64,000 nt of DNA from Micropterix aruncella (taxonomy: Eukaryota; Arthropoda; Insecta; Lepidoptera; Micropterigidae): assembly GCA_944548615.1 (NCBI GenBank), contig OX155952.1:37736350-37800349 (forward strand), read 5' to 3'. Of this stretch, positions 33,405 through 45,328 are shown in pieces; position 1 is the stretch's first letter, and each line of letters begins with the position of its first letter. The position numbers and the translations under genes are program-made. The notes below the pieces were generated by a model. It searched no databases. It was given only the letters and a program-made list of their open reading frames with translations, and had not been told where the DNA came from.

Positions 33405-33760
33405 TTAAAAACACAGAAAGTGAACTATTTTATACCTATACATAATTATTTTTATTATCGTTTATTATGAAATATTTGTGGTTTATTTACTTATCCATAT
33501 ATAGATGTATATTTCCGGAATATACTCAATCAGACCTTTCATTTGATACTAAACACGATATATTTATTTTATTTTAGTGACATTTGGACATTTAGGCAAT
33601 ATTTTTTGACATTTGGACAGTTGAGGTACTCAATGACACTGAGGATAACATAACGATTCTAACAATGTCACACACTTCTAAATCCGTTCAGGCGTTTAGA
33701 AGTTATGTTGGAATAAAGAAACGGAAAATATACTTAGATGAACCCTGAACATTATTTTAT
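33405..33760 (+). repeat. R360 repeat
   Basis: It opens near AAAAACACAGAAAGTGAACT. Landmarks are AGACCTTTCATTTGATACTA, ACACGATATATTTAT, GACATTTGGACAGTTGAGG, ACATAACGATTCTAACAAT and GAACCCTGAACAT. Shared with 44285-44625 and 54395-54580 in sense and 4437-4545 in antisense. Non-coding; class unknown. Confidence 0.75.
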
Positions 33761-34267
33761 CTAATATTCTATTAATGACCTAAATATTAGCATTCGCAAT
33801 GCGCAGCGGTCGTAAGAAAATTAATATTCGACATGTGCGTTAAGCCGGGTGAGGATTTACCTTGCTCGAATCAAGTTACCCATCAAACTCATCACAGCCA
33901 ATACAAACAATCCCCCGGCTGCTCGGGGAACTTTATTAAGGCTTTTAGCACTGCCTCTGAAGCAATCATGGGTGAAAGGTCGCGATTTAGTGTGATACCC
34001 TTCTAAAGTTAGTTAGCAGCGAGCAATTTGATATTAGTATGTCTATTATATTAGTAAAGCTTTAGCAACCGGGGGTTGAATTATGTAAAGTTGCTTACAA
34101 AACGTAAATTACATCTAGATTAATATTCATAGAGATAGAGAATACAGAGTATTTATTTCGATTACAACTTCACATTTGTGTAGGAATGACAAAGTATATT
34201 ACAGTAATCTTCAATTAGTTACTTAATTTAACAAACAATGAGGTACAGTAAATTACTCCCTTTATTC
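33761..34267. other. Spacer between R360 and R340
   Basis: A moderately GC-rich part at 33840-33990; no gene recognised. Confidence 0.35.
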
Positions 34268-34625
34268 AAATAACAAATAAATTAATAGTTTTAAAAAAAC
34301 ACTAAAAACACGCTTTTATAAATGCACGTAAAAACCACATCATCAGACCTTAAAACCTAATCGTGGTCAAAGTTCATTCCAAGACTTTTCTAACAAATCC
34401 AAACACAGCTATGATACGATGTTCCATCATGAAGTTCCAGTTCATATCTTCCGACTCCATCATCAGATCAGTTCGACAGCACCATATTATTGTATTGTCA
34501 TCAGAACTACATACAGCTGCCAATTTTCATGACGCTACGATCTTGGAAGATGGTTAAATTAGTTACCTCAGATTCGATTACATAGTTAGGTACATACAGG
34601 TCGACCTAATAAAAGCGTGTTAAAA
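34268..34625 (+). repeat. R340 repeat, copy 1
   Basis: It starts near AAATTAATAGTTTT, with AAAACACGCTTTTAT, and ends near TAATAAAAGCGTGTTA. The end motifs ACACGCTTTTAT and its complement suggest short inverted termini. Internal landmarks are AAGTTCCAGTTCATATCTTC and GACGCTACGATC. Copies 2 and 3 lie at 43447-44273, next to an R360 copy. The short frames in it are not conserved between copies. Confidence 0.75.
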
Positions 34626-34756
34626 AGTCTATTATACAACAATTGACAATGAAAAGTTAGTTGATTGAATTACATTGATAGACACACTTTTAGTAATTAT
34701 CGCTAGAGAGCCTGAAAGAGTATTCATAAGGTATAGATCCTTCATATGATGGGTAT

Positions 34757-34815
34757 AAAAGCGTGATTTCGGGTCCATAGCGTGATTTCGGTCTGATGGC
34801 GTGATTTCGGGCCTA
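34757..34815 (+). repeat. Short tandem repeat, GCGTGATTTCGG x3
   Basis: Three units of about 21 bp. Confidence 0.8.
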
Positions 34816-34847
34816 TCAATAGGTACAGCGTTTCAAAGGTTAGTTTA

Positions 34848-34868
34848 ATTCAATTCAATTCAATTAAA
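34848..34868. repeat. CAATT pentamer repeat
   Basis: TTCAATTCAATTCAATT, probably the tail of an antisense retroelement that continues to the right; no coding remnant seen. Confidence 0.6.
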
Positions 34869-34869
34869 T

Positions 34870-35879
34870 TTATTTTCTCAAATCTTTACAGATTGTTGAA
34901 ACTTACTCTATAGGTATATGAAAATATTTCAAGGTTAACAAAGTACACTGATACAAAGGAAACAATAAAGGGATAAACAACAATAATAATAATAATATAG
35001 CAAAATTATAGCATTCGCTTTTACAGATTTCCAGTTTCCTACTTCACGTCAGGCTGCATCGCACGAAAATAAATTTCCTCTACTAACAATGATCTAAAAA
35101 TTGGGAGAAAAAAGGTTGTAAAAAATGGTTGTAAAAAATGATACCAGAAAATCTAATCCAGAATAACTATCCGCCCAAATCAATTACTTTATGTTGTTGA
35201 TATCAAATTAAAAGTTCTTCAGATTTTAAGTAGCCTTAATTGTTTTCAACATAGCTAAGCACGTTTAAGCCGCGATAATTACCGAACGCACCAATGAACC
35301 TGTGGTTTTCGTGATTGCTATGATTATTTTTGTTTTTACGCGTTAAATGCAAAAACAAAATAGGCAATATTCAAACCATCGTCAATCAGACAGGGTAGAT
35401 AAAATGTTGAAATAGACGTTAAGAATCCAATAGCAAAAAAAAACTAAATCCAAAAACAAGCCCAGAGATCTATAATAAAGTGAAATAACATCGAAAATCA
35501 TAAGAAAGCCGAAACACAACAACGCACAAAGTGATAAAATGGCGTCTGGCGTTTCAAAGTAATACTTAAGTACAGATGCTCGGATACTTAGCACAGGACA
35601 CTACTTAAGAATCAGTCGCCATCTTAGATTCGCATATAAAACGAAAACTGGTACTCAGGCATGACTTACGTATTGGCCAATTAATTTGGGTATTAGAAAT
35701 CTCACCCTAAACGTTGGTTTTCAAATAATGTGTCTCGTGGTATGATCACTGCGTATTGCAAATAGTGTGGTTATAATTGATCCAAAAATAAACAAAAAGC
35801 AGGCAATATAGTATATATCAAGAATAATAGGAAATCGGAAATATTTCCGATGCGGTTCAAAACAGGATAATGAACAGAG
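34870..35879. other. AT-rich stretch without recognisable gene
   Basis: The minus-strand frame at 35382-35594 (70 codons) is hydrophobic and has no motif I can assign. Confidence 0.35.
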
Positions 35880-35883
35880 GGTT

Positions 35884-36210
35884 ATTTAATTTAATTTAAG
35901 CAATTCACAAAAATATTACAATTTACAATTACGAAACATCAAATAAAATATTGTATAGCTGAAACACAGCAAGAAATTAGACTCAATTATTAAATGATGC
36001 CCTTTGCCCTTTGTTATGTCGCCAAACTAAGCAAAGCTTGTGCTTGGGTGGACATTCCATAAACATAGGGTAGTTGAAAAAGTAGAAAAAATACATGTCA
36101 ATACGTAAAGAACTAAATAAAAAAATAACAAAATTGTTTGAAAAAATCTAAAAGGCTACGTGCCGTTTGTATTTAATACACTGTTAAAAGTGAAATAAAA
36201 AATAAGAGTA
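35884..36210 (-). mobile_element. LINE 3' UTR fragment, antisense
   Basis: The TTTAATTTAATTTAAGCAAT edge, then GAAACACAGCAAG and GTCGCCAAACTAAGC followed by TTGGGTGGACATTCC. This is the same layout as 25615-25790, diverged. Confidence 0.45.
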
Positions 36211-36319
36211 CAAAAGTAAAAAAATCAAAATCACTAAAAAGCCTTATTAATGACTAAAATTAGGAGTAGGTACTTGAAATAGTCATAGTTATATAACTAG
36301 TCGTAAAATAATCACAATG

Positions 36320-36360
36320 TCAGAAATTCATATAAGTATTTAACATATATGAATTTCTGA
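36320..36360. repeat. Perfect 14-bp inverted repeat, 13-bp loop
   Basis: TCAGAAATTCATAT at 36320-36333 and its complement at 36347-36360. Confidence 0.85.
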
Positions 36361-38013
36361 ATGAGTAAAATTAAAATCATCGACTAAAATTTAAGAAAAA
36401 AAAACAACGACCTAATTGTAGTTAAAATAATTATTGATAGTCATAAAAATAATCATAAACATAATCAAATAAGAATAAAAATAATATGTAAATCATGTAT
36501 TACGGATCTTGCTTTGGACATCTATTGACTGCGCACCTTATAACACGACTGATATATTCGATAAAGAACTAAATCAATGTTGATAATATCTACTTATTTC
36601 AAAAGAAAGCTCCGAAAAATCCTTAAAGAGAAAGTTACCTTATTTGGGCTGAAATATATCGAGTAAGCACGTTACGTCAAACGCGCGAAAATGATTGATT
36701 ATATTTTGCACTCAAGGAATCGATGTTTGTTGGTTTAAACCTCCTCCAGCAGGCATCTCTCCTACCGAATAAAGTCAATTATTTAAAAAGTGAGAAAACA
36801 TACTCTCTTTGTATCGGGGAGCGACGACGATGCTTGGCAATTATCTGAAATATTTATTATCTCTCCTTTGTTGGTTTTCACCATCGCAGGGAGGTAAACA
36901 GAATTATCGATGTCATATCTCCGTCGTATAATAGATGTCGATCGCGTGTATGTAGGCGATACTGATCAGTTTAGTTCCATTGCATCTAGGGACGTGCTGT
37001 TTATTTGTGCTGTGATATTTTTATAAATTTAGGGACAGTTATTACAACGTAAAAATGATAGTAGGCACATGATTCAAATCAAATCATTTTGTATTGTCTT
37101 AAAAAGTAATACGTATAGACAATAATTATATATACAATTGTGATATGGTTACATTATTCATTCTATTACTAATTAAAAGAAGAAAATTATTCGTAAAACA
37201 TAACGTATTTAAAGTAAATAGGTATTATTTGTAGAATCAAATCGAATCTCAACATTGAGTTTGGTAATATTTAAATCAAGTATACTATTAAAGTACTGGG
37301 TCCACTGGACCCAGAATAATATCATAAGTTTATTCCAAAATTGCTTAAATAAAGTAAATGTTTACTATCTAATAAGGATTATGTGTACAAAGTAAGATAT
37401 TTCTTAATCAAATCATTACAAAACTAAACCATTACAAAAATATACAAAATTTCTCAATAGTTGTATGACAACGTGTAGACTAATCGTATTCATACACACC
37501 TCGGACTCATACACAAATTTTACATCCGTAGCACTCACTCGCAGCACGCCAACTGGCGACCAAGTTCGTAATTTGCTATATTACACTATCGTTGAAAAGT
37601 ACTAAGAGCAGCAACGTCGCAAACGTCGAACTTAAAAAGGTATTAAGCAAAATATTAAGGACTGGGTTCGTTGGACACATTAACGAGTACTTAAGTTTTA
37701 AGTAAATGAAGACACAAATTCGTCATAATGTTTAATGACATTAAGAGTGTTACATTGTTATCAACTCGCATCCTATGTTTCTTTCGTCAAGAAATGAAAG
37801 ACGACACGCCATACAAAGGCCGCAATCAGCAGCTATCAAAAGCAATCAAAACGGCCGCGGCGCCGGCAAGCTGCGTGCATGGCGCCTCGTCGATGTATTC
37901 TTTACGTTTATTTGTACTGCATAATTAATAAATACGACCATTGATAACGGTCCAAAATGAAGTTATATGTACATGGTGGTGGAAGCCTTCTGTGAATATG
38001 GTAGCCCTCACGT
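36361..38013. other. Stretch without recognisable gene
   Basis: Mostly AT-rich and unique-looking. GC-richer around 36650-36970 and 37800-37900. The plus frame at 37728-37928 shows no domain. Confidence 0.35.
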
Positions 38014-38028
38014 AGTTACGGAGATACA

Positions 38029-38125
38029 ACTAGGGTTGTCGACTACAGCGGGCGAGCCCGTCACCTCAGGAAGTTTTAACGATTAGGAGTCGATTAACGA
38101 TTAGGATGAGGACGATTAACGATTA
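38029..38125 (+). mobile_element. R630 copy 7, very short, with 15-bp target duplication
   Basis: Only the left end of the family is present (ACTAGGGTTGTCGACTACAG to AGGAAGTTTTAACGATTAGG). It is followed by a tail of degenerate GATTAACGATTAGGA repeats. AGTTACGGAGATACA flanks it perfectly at 38014-38028 and 38126-38140. A full-length copy lies immediately downstream. Confidence 0.75.
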
Positions 38126-38147
38126 AGTTACGGAGATACAGTAAATG

Positions 38148-38809
38148 AGGACAACTAGAGCTGTCGACTACAACGGGCGAACTCGTCACCTCAGGAAATT
38201 TCAACGATATTGGTCGTTCTGTCTCCCGTGAGGTGAGCGTAGAAGACTTATGCCAAAACAGTCTACCGTCAAGTTCCGCCACATGCCCGTAAGAATCCAA
38301 CGCCTTACCAGGTAAGTCAACAAGCGGTCCGACACTCGCACCCTTACTGTCAGTTGCAACTAGATTACTCCAGTCTCCCGACGAGTTACGGGTTTGAGCT
38401 CGCTTGCGCCGTTCTCTACCTTACGTAGCGGTGAAACGGTGTGTACCGAATCTATTGCGGACCACGGCATACTTTACCCTGCTTATTCACCCGGGAGCGG
38501 GTGGCCGAATGGTCGTTTCAAGAGCAGTTGCCATAAGGTTAACAATCACCCTCGCTCTATAGGAAACATTACTGTTCCCAGACTCACCCAGCTGTTAGTC
38601 GGGGTGCACAATCGATTGGCTGACGCCGCACGGTGCGCACGAAGGTTGACTCCTAAGGGAGATTGGCCCGCAGGCCAGCGTCCTACCCTGGCTCTACCTT
38701 CTGCGTGGAGGCCGCCGGATGAGTGTTGACCCGTGAGTATGACCGACCTTGAACGAATGGGTCTTCTTGTCCAACTCCAACAGGGCCCATTAGCTCCCTA
38801 AATCTAAAT
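38148..38809 (+). mobile_element. R630 copy 8, near full length
   Basis: It starts ACAACTAGAGCTGTCGACTA and ends CCCATTAGCTCCCTAAATC. AGTAAATG occurs at 38140-38147 and 38810-38817 (and again at 38826), consistent with an 8-bp target duplication that overlaps the right flank of the short copy by one base. It contains all family landmarks. Confidence 0.8.
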
Positions 38810-40347
38810 AGTAAATGCGAAAATGAGTAAATGCGAGGAAATGAGGAAGTAAATGCTCTGACCAGGTAGGAACTTCTAAATACCTTCTGTGCCCAGAACC
38901 GACCATAGGCATATCCGACTGTCTCCTTAAACTTACCATGAAAAATAGTGTAACGTTACCCGATTAAGAAAAAGCCTATTGTTAGGTCATGGGAAAATAT
39001 CTTTCATGGAATTTAGGATCGCCGTGGAAAAAAGGTGTAATGGTTTCGTGGTGTGTGAGTGTGGGCGCCACCACGGAAATCCTGGATGATTGGGTTTTCG
39101 GGTCGCTACGAGAAAAAGCAGGCGTGGCCGCTGCCTGACCTTGAACGCCGCAGAAGGGGATGCGCAACAGGATCTGGGACCGCGGCTGCTCAGTGGAAAG
39201 GGTCGTGGTAAACCCAAGGAATTCTGCGCGGAAAAAGGAGAGCTTCTGGAAGAGAAGGACAGCCTTGCTTCTATTGTAGGAGAGAAGGGAAAAATTATGG
39301 AAAGGAAGGTGGAAAAGTAATAAATAGGGATATAATACGTACTTACTGCGGCTTATCGCCGAACCTGGAAAATAAAGTAGATATCCGACCGCTGTGAAGT
39401 CGCGCGCGATCCGAGCTGTCAGATCGCTGCGCGGCGGTTTCTGCGCCGATGTGTAGCGGCGAACTTCGCGCCAATCCGGAGCAGTTACTTTCGTATCTTA
39501 CTAATTTGGCCTTGCACCATTTATATCGTAAAGCAGGAATAGAATTTCTCTCCGTGTGCGAGAGATTAACCCTTTTTAAAAGAAAGATTCAAAGTACGAT
39601 ACAAGGTTTATTACTCATAAATTACAGGTTTTTATTTGGAAAACATTTTGATTTAAATATATTAAATGTATTCGGGAGGACTTCTAGTACCTTTGCAAGC
39701 CCTTCAGAGCGGAGGAATCGCCGGAGCGTACGGGAAAGTCACGGCAGGTAGGTCGCTAAACTCACGGTAGGTCCGCGCTTACGGGTTGATATGGGGATCT
39801 CGGAATGGATTCTGGGAACACCTCTATCGATATGCTTTTATAGTCTTTATACAAAGGGGGCCTTTTGAAAAGTGAGAACCTTCAACAACCGCCGGCGCGC
39901 GGGACTTGCGTTACGTCGGTCTGGACGCCGCCGACTACTAGGGAGCGCGTTCTCTGAATCGCCCCACGGTTTCACGGGAACTACGCGCCGAATCCTTGGA
40001 TTCTCTCTCGCGCTCGGCTAGGTTGAATGATGTATCAATTGACGATTAAACGAGAAACGCCCTAAGGCGAACTATAGAGAACGCTCTTGCACTAGATTTG
40101 ATTGATTAGATTGTTTAATAATGAGATATAAAACTTAATAGCTGAACTCTTGGGGGTTTTAAAGTTGGGGAGTCAGAAAAACGTGAACCCTAAAAACTCG
40201 CCTGATATGGAAGGTAGGTCCCTCGGAGGCTGGGGTTCGTTGCGGCTCGACTGCGGGATTGGCGCACTGATATTGCCCGGTAAAACTATTAATTTTCAGA
40301 CGAACTTATACGTGTCACTGCGGCTCCGCTTTGCAAGAAAATGTGGA

Positions 40348-40372
40348 CCGCTGGGGGTTTGACCCCCAGCGG
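40348..40372. repeat. Perfect 11-bp GC-rich hairpin
   Basis: CCGCTGGGGGT and ACCCCCAGCGG around a TTG loop. Confidence 0.9.
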
Positions 40373-40417
40373 CCGCGAGCAATCCGCTTCGTTCCGCGGT
40401 TCAAATCTAAGAGAGGG

Positions 40418-40424
40418 TATAAAA
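40418..40424 (+). promoter_or_regulatory. TATA box candidate
   Basis: TATAAAA lies 46 bp after the hairpin. A candidate start, TTAGTCGTC, is about 35 bp downstream. No open frame follows that would be its gene. Confidence 0.3.
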
Positions 40425-40742
40425 CTGAACGCCCGATCCGGTCGGTTTTTTAATTTAGTCGTCTGGCAATTTTTTGCCGCCAATCCGACTAGGGGTGTGC
40501 GTTGTTGTATCGCATGATGCGATTATGGCAACGGTTGGAAGTCAAGATAATTCGTTTATGTGCCGATTAAATTGTGGCGAAGTGTGAGGTGAATTATATC
40601 GGAGTTTTACTATTATATTTTAAAGAAGTAAATTCCCGTGACGAGTAGTTCGTCACAATAGCTGGAAAGAGATCAGGAAATCTACGGAAAGAATGAAGGA
40701 CGCAATCTAAAGCTCTCTTATAACCGCCTCTCGCAAATATAT

Positions 40743-41000
40743 TTGAAAAATTGCTCAAACGGGCAGACCCCGAATAACAGTAGTGTCAGGACTAATAACA
40801 GGAGATGTTTCCCTCAACGAACACCTTACAACCATCGGAAAGAGGACCGATTCTATCTGCAAACAAAACAGAGAGAATTATGTGACTGCTCTACATGTTT
40901 TACACAAATGTTATGCTTTAGATAATTACTATCAGGAGACACACATACGGCACAAAGCAACGATGTTTTTGTTGTTGACAGTGGTGGACGGGCGACCTTC
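40743..41000 (+). pseudogene. LINE ORF2 C-terminal fragment (TGH/zinc-knuckle region)
   Basis: The frame from 40783 reads SGLITGDVSLNEHLTTIGKR, then DSICKQN and HVLHKCYAL. This matches the G-TGH-L-HL-G, C-C, H-C signature near the end of R1/Jockey-type ORF2 proteins. TGH has become TGD and the second Cys of the CxxC pair is lost. The copy is therefore decayed. The reverse transcriptase core is absent. Confidence 0.65.
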
Positions 41001-42158
41001 ACGAAGTTCGTCACTGATATTAACCCGACCACATTTTAATTCTGCATACCAGCTAAAAATTTTAGTGTTGCTTTGAGTGAGATTGCCAAAAGCAGTTTAA
41101 AGCCAAGCCGAGCCGAGCTAACCTAAAATCGTAGAAAATCAAAGAGCGAAAATTTTCATGATTATATTACATTTTAATGCAGAGACGCAATTTTTAAATG
41201 TTGCCACAACTGAAAATACAACGGGCAGTTAGATGACACAAACTTTATTCTATAACCAAAGAGTTCCATTAACAAATATTATTATTATATTTTTTTTTAA
41301 ATGCTTGTTCCGGAATCTTTCAGTGTGACTTATGTATATATTACGATTATAAAAAATAGATAAATACGTAATTTGAAATAGGAGCTTAGGCAAAAAAAAC
41401 TCCCATTCAAAATTTGGGTTCCAAATTAGTGACTGCTCTCTTTGGTGATGACAATACTCTTATAAGTGAATCTACTGGTACAATGTTTTATTCCTAGAGA
41501 AAACAAATTTTATGTTTTTTTAACATGTAGATATTGTCACTAAAGTTGTTGAGTCTCTGGCTTTAAGTATTTTGGCTTTTTTTCTGATAAGGGCGTAAGT
41601 GTATTTATTCATTTAATGCTGATACAAACATTGTAGTCACATTATAACTGAAGTAAAGAAATAGAGCATTGAAGAACAACATTCAAGATCGCTACAGCTC
41701 AAGTAACAGACGGCGCTATGTACATTATTACGATATTATACTTTTTATTTAAATCATATTAAAAATAATAAAGTAACCCTATACCGTTTTATATTAATAA
41801 ATATCTGAAATCTCATTGTATAGAAATAAATAATAACATTTTACCACCCATTATAATAATATAGACATTTCATAAGTTCATAGGATAAAATAAAGTACAT
41901 ACATAGATACAAAATAGTGTAAGTTGTAAAACTCGTAGTGTAAGTTGAAGAAGTCTATTTTTCATACATTCGTTTATTTTTATTTTAAATTATTTTTTTT
42001 CAAATATTGCTTTATTTCAAGTTGTCACTATAAAATACATTAGCCGTTGAGCAAAGGTAGTAATTACTAAGGGAATAAGCTAGTTATTGTTCACCTTTTT
42101 CCCAATTCTGTTGGTATTTTTGGAAGAAAACCAGAACTCTATTAATAAAAAAACATTC
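41001..42158. other. AT-rich stretch without recognisable gene
   Basis: No open frame or repeat partner noticed. Confidence 0.4.
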
Positions 42159-42167
42159 CATTCAAGT

Positions 42168-42839
42168 GGGATCTAATGGGCCCTGTTGCAGTTAGGCCAC
42201 TAAGACCCATGTGTAAAGGGTTGACGAAACTCACGAATCACCTAACCTATCCGGCAGCCTCCACGCAGAAGTGCGAGCCCGGGTAGGACTCTGTGCCTGC
42301 GGACTAGTTCCCCTTGGAATGGTCCTTCGGGGGCTTCTGGACGGTCTGCAGACCGTGCGGTGTCAGCCAATCGACTGTGCATTCCGACTGATAACCGGGG
42401 AGCCTTGTTTCCTATTGAGCGGGGGTAGTTGTTAACCTTTCGGCAACGTCTCTTAAACGTTCAATCGGCTACCCGATACAGGGAAAGAGCCGGTCAAAGG
42501 ATGCCGTGGTCTACGATAGATTCGATAGACACCGAATCGCCGCTTCGTAAGGGAGAGGACTGCGCAAGCGACCCCGAACTCCTAACCAGTCGGGAGGTCG
42601 GAGAAATCTGGCCAAAACTGGTAGCCAGGGAGGTGGACCACACTTCCTAGTGCCCCTGCCTTTCTAGTTCCTCGCCGTAAGGCGTTTGACTCTGGCGGGT
42701 TCGTGGTTTTGCTGGACGGTAGATTTGGATCTTCCACAAAGTCTTCTACGCTCACCTCACGGGAGATAGAAGTATCATTATTGTTGAAACTTTCTGGAGT
42801 GACGGGTTCGCCCGTTATAGTCGACAACCACACATGTTT
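42168..42839 (-). mobile_element. R630 copy 9, near full length, 9-bp target duplication
   Basis: Antisense. It starts GATCTAATGGGCCCTGTTGC and ends CCGTTATAGTCGACAACC plus a short extension. CATTCAAGT flanks it at 42159-42167 and 42840-42848. It shares CCAATCGACTGTGC, AACCTTTCGGCAACG, GGATGCCGTGGTC and GGAGAGGACTGCGCAAGCGA with copy 2. Confidence 0.85.
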
Positions 42840-42959
42840 CATTCAAGTACCTAGGTACTGTCTGCCCTCGTATGCGTTCATTTCACTGAAGTGGCAAGAG
42901 CATTGCTTAGCCTTCGCTGAAAGTACGCCTGAAATATTTCATGCGGCGCCCGACCCGCC

Positions 42960-43446
42960 CCTCCGTAAATGCTTCAATTCATTAAAAAATAAAGCTGTCG
43001 AGCAGAAAGCGCTTAAAGTGAACATAAAGCTTCCGCGCGCGGCGCAGATAGAGGTGTAAAAAGCGTGCATTATGTGCCCTGGCCCGGTTTCACCCGCAGC
43101 GGTCGCTCCATATCTATGACCTGATTTTTACTCCTGCATATCAGCGAGTGCAAAACGCCAGCCAGCACCACGCCACGCCACGCCACCGCATTCTGATGGC
43201 TTTATTATCTTGCATAGATTTACTTTCATCGCGTTTGATGAGATTTCGCATAGCTGGCACTCACCGACGCCGCGCCGCTCTTTGCTCTGCGGATTACCGC
43301 ATTTGGGGCATTAGCCCCTAGTGGAATTATTTGGTTGGTACAGCAATATAGCAAGATAGGAGAAAGAGGGAAACATACTGAAAATCGCGCCTTTTTACTT
43401 TCCTGGCCCAAGGGAAAGTATTGTGAACGCGCTGAAAACAAGTAAA
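42960..43446. other. Moderately GC-rich spacer
   Basis: No gene recognised; the frames are short and without domain. Confidence 0.35.
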
Positions 43447-43925
43447 TAGTAATAAATTAATTGTTTAAAAAAAAACACTAAAAACACGCTTCGCGGTCAA
43501 CTATATGACGACGCGGCCAACTATACGCGCCAACTATACGACACCATTACTTGTAGTACTTTCCACGACTTTCGCGGTTAACTATACGACACCATTACTT
43601 GTAGTACTTTCCACACACCATTACATCTACATTACTTTGTATGCGCACCATTACTTCGCACCAACCAAATTTCATTTCAAGACTTTTCTAACAAGTCCAA
43701 ACACAGCTATAATACGATGCTCCATTATGAAGTTCCAGTTCATATCTTCCGACTCCATCATCAAATCAGTTCGACAGTACCATATTATTGTATTGTCATC
43801 AAAACTACATACATCTGCCAATTTTCATGACGCTACGATCCTTGGAAGATGGTTAAATTAGTTACCTTAGATTCCATTACACATTTAGTTACATACAGGT
43901 CGATCTAATAAAAGCGTGTTATTAA
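43447..43925 (+). repeat. R340 repeat, copy 2, with internal 48-bp duplication
   Basis: Family ends as in copy 1, but the region after ACACGCTT is replaced by GCGGTCAACTATATGACGAC and a tandemly repeated AACTATACGACACCATTACT (43532 and 43580, period 48). It resumes the family at CAAGACTTTTCTAACAAG. Confidence 0.75.
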
Positions 43926-43927
43926 AT

Positions 43928-44273
43928 AAATGAATAGTTAAAAAAAAACTAAAAACATGCTTTTATAAATGGACGTAAAATTGATCATCATCAGATCTTG
44001 AAACCTAATCGTGGTCAAAGTTCATTCCAAGACTTTTCTAACAAGTCCAAACACAGCTATGATACGATGTTCCATCATGAAGTTCCAGTTCATATCTTCC
44101 GACTCCATAATCAGATCAGTTCGGCAGTGCCATATTATTGTATTGTCATCAAAACTACATACAGCTGCCAATTTTTATGACGCTACGATCCTTGGAAGAT
44201 GGTTAAATTAGTAACCTTAGATTCCATTACATAGTTAAATACAGGTCGACCTAATAGAAGCGTGTTAAATACA
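43928..44273 (+). repeat. R340 repeat, copy 3
   Basis: It lies directly behind copy 2 in the same orientation. ACATGCTTTTATAAATGG opens it and AATAGAAGCGTGTTA closes it. Confidence 0.75.
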
Positions 44274-44284
44274 CGACTGCCGTT

Positions 44285-44625
44285 ACAAAAAGTGAACTAT
44301 TTTATTTATAATTATTTTTATTACGGTTTTTTAAAGAAGTACCTATTTGTGGTTTATGTATTTATCGATATTGATATATAATTATATATTATCGGAATGT
44401 ACTTAATCAGACCTTTCATTTGACAATAAACAAGATATATTTATGTAAATTTATTGACATTTTGACAACTATTTACATGATATTTGGACAGTTAGGGTAC
44501 ACTATATATTAGGAAATACACATAATGATTAGGAAAAATACCGCACACTTTTAAAACGGTTTAAGCTTATAGGAGTTTGGAATAAAGCAACGGAAAACAT
44601 TCATAGATGAACCCCGAACACATCA
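44285..44625 (+). repeat. R360 repeat
   Basis: AAAGTGAACTATTTTAT, then AGACCTTTCATTTGACAA, GATATTTGGACAGTTAGGG and ATGAACCCCGAACAC. It follows R340 copy 3 by about 10 bp, suggesting R340 and R360 may be parts of one larger element. Confidence 0.7.
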
Positions 44626-44717
44626 CACTTCTTTATTGTTGGAAAATCATGTAAAAAAATCGAGGTGAAGATGGTCGACCGTGAGACGATTAAGACCATT
44701 TGGAAGCCTGTCTATGA

Positions 44718-44795
44718 GTCTGTGTGATAGTGTGTCTGTGTGTTTGTTTCTGTGTGTGTGTGTATGTGAGTGTGTTTATATGTGTGTTTCTGGGT
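44718..44795. repeat. TG-rich microsatellite
   Basis: Interrupted TG/TGTT units. Confidence 0.85.
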
Positions 44796-44804
44796 GTATT
44801 CCCC

Positions 44805-44890
44805 CATCGCGCCCAAACGCTTCATCCGATTGATCTGAAATTTGGCACGCAGGAACCAATTGGCCATGGCAAGAGTTAAAAAGTTGGCAA
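44805..44890 (+). repeat. GCGCCCAAACGCTT family repeat
   Basis: GCGCCCAAACGCTTCATCCG, then GAAATTTGGCACGC and GGCCATGGCAAGAGTT, as at 7197-7290. Confidence 0.6.
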
Positions 44891-45119
44891 TTGCAAGAAT
44901 TGCCAACTATTTAAATAAAATAAAATATTTAAATAAAATAAAATTCAAACGGAGCTGCCATGGAATTTACCGACCGTAGTCGGGCCCATCATAATACTAT
45001 TATTACACTTCTGAGGGGTGAGCGGTGGATTCCGGAAGTGTGAGCGTCTGTGGACCGGCTGTGGTAGGTTTAGGACAGCTGTTTTGCCAAATGTGAGCGT
45101 TCACATCACCATCCATTCA

Positions 45120-45139
45120 CCCCCCCCCCCCCCCCCCCC
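45120..45139. repeat. C homopolymer, about 20 bp
   Basis: Uninterrupted C run. Confidence 0.9.
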
Positions 45140-45310
45140 TTCGAAGCCAAATATTAAGTATAAAACGCTGTAAGTTTTCTGGAAAATAAAATAAATTAAA
45201 AAAATTGAATCGTATAGACAAATAATATATTTTTATAAAAATGTATACGCTATATGAAAAGGGGTTAAGGGTGAATATAAAAATGTTTTCTTATAGAATC
45301 ATATTTTTTT

Positions 45311-45328
45311 ATATATATATATATATAT
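45311..45328. repeat. AT dinucleotide run
   Basis: Nine AT units. Confidence 0.85.

Larger units (their letters stand above)
38830..40500. other. GC-rich segment, possibly an LTR-type element end
   Basis: GC content is well above background for about 1.5 kb. A plus-strand frame at 39090-39320 is charged and protein-like (KGELLEEKDSLASIVGEKGK) but has no family I recognise. The right end carries a strong hairpin (40348-40372) and a TATA box (40418). A second hairpin, GTGACGA with TCGTCAC, lies just beyond at 40638-40656. This could be an old LTR element or a gene-associated CpG island. I found no pair of LTRs and no primer-binding site. Confidence 0.35.

Noticed and set aside
34757..34815. 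CRISPR-like short direct repeats
   Set aside because: Three contiguous 21-bp units without spacers in eukaryotic DNA; a simple tandem repeat.
39340..40660. LTR of a gypsy-type retrotransposon
   Set aside because: TATA box and hairpins are suggestive, but there is no second LTR, no TG...CA boundary pair and no primer-binding site I could match; left as an open possibility only.
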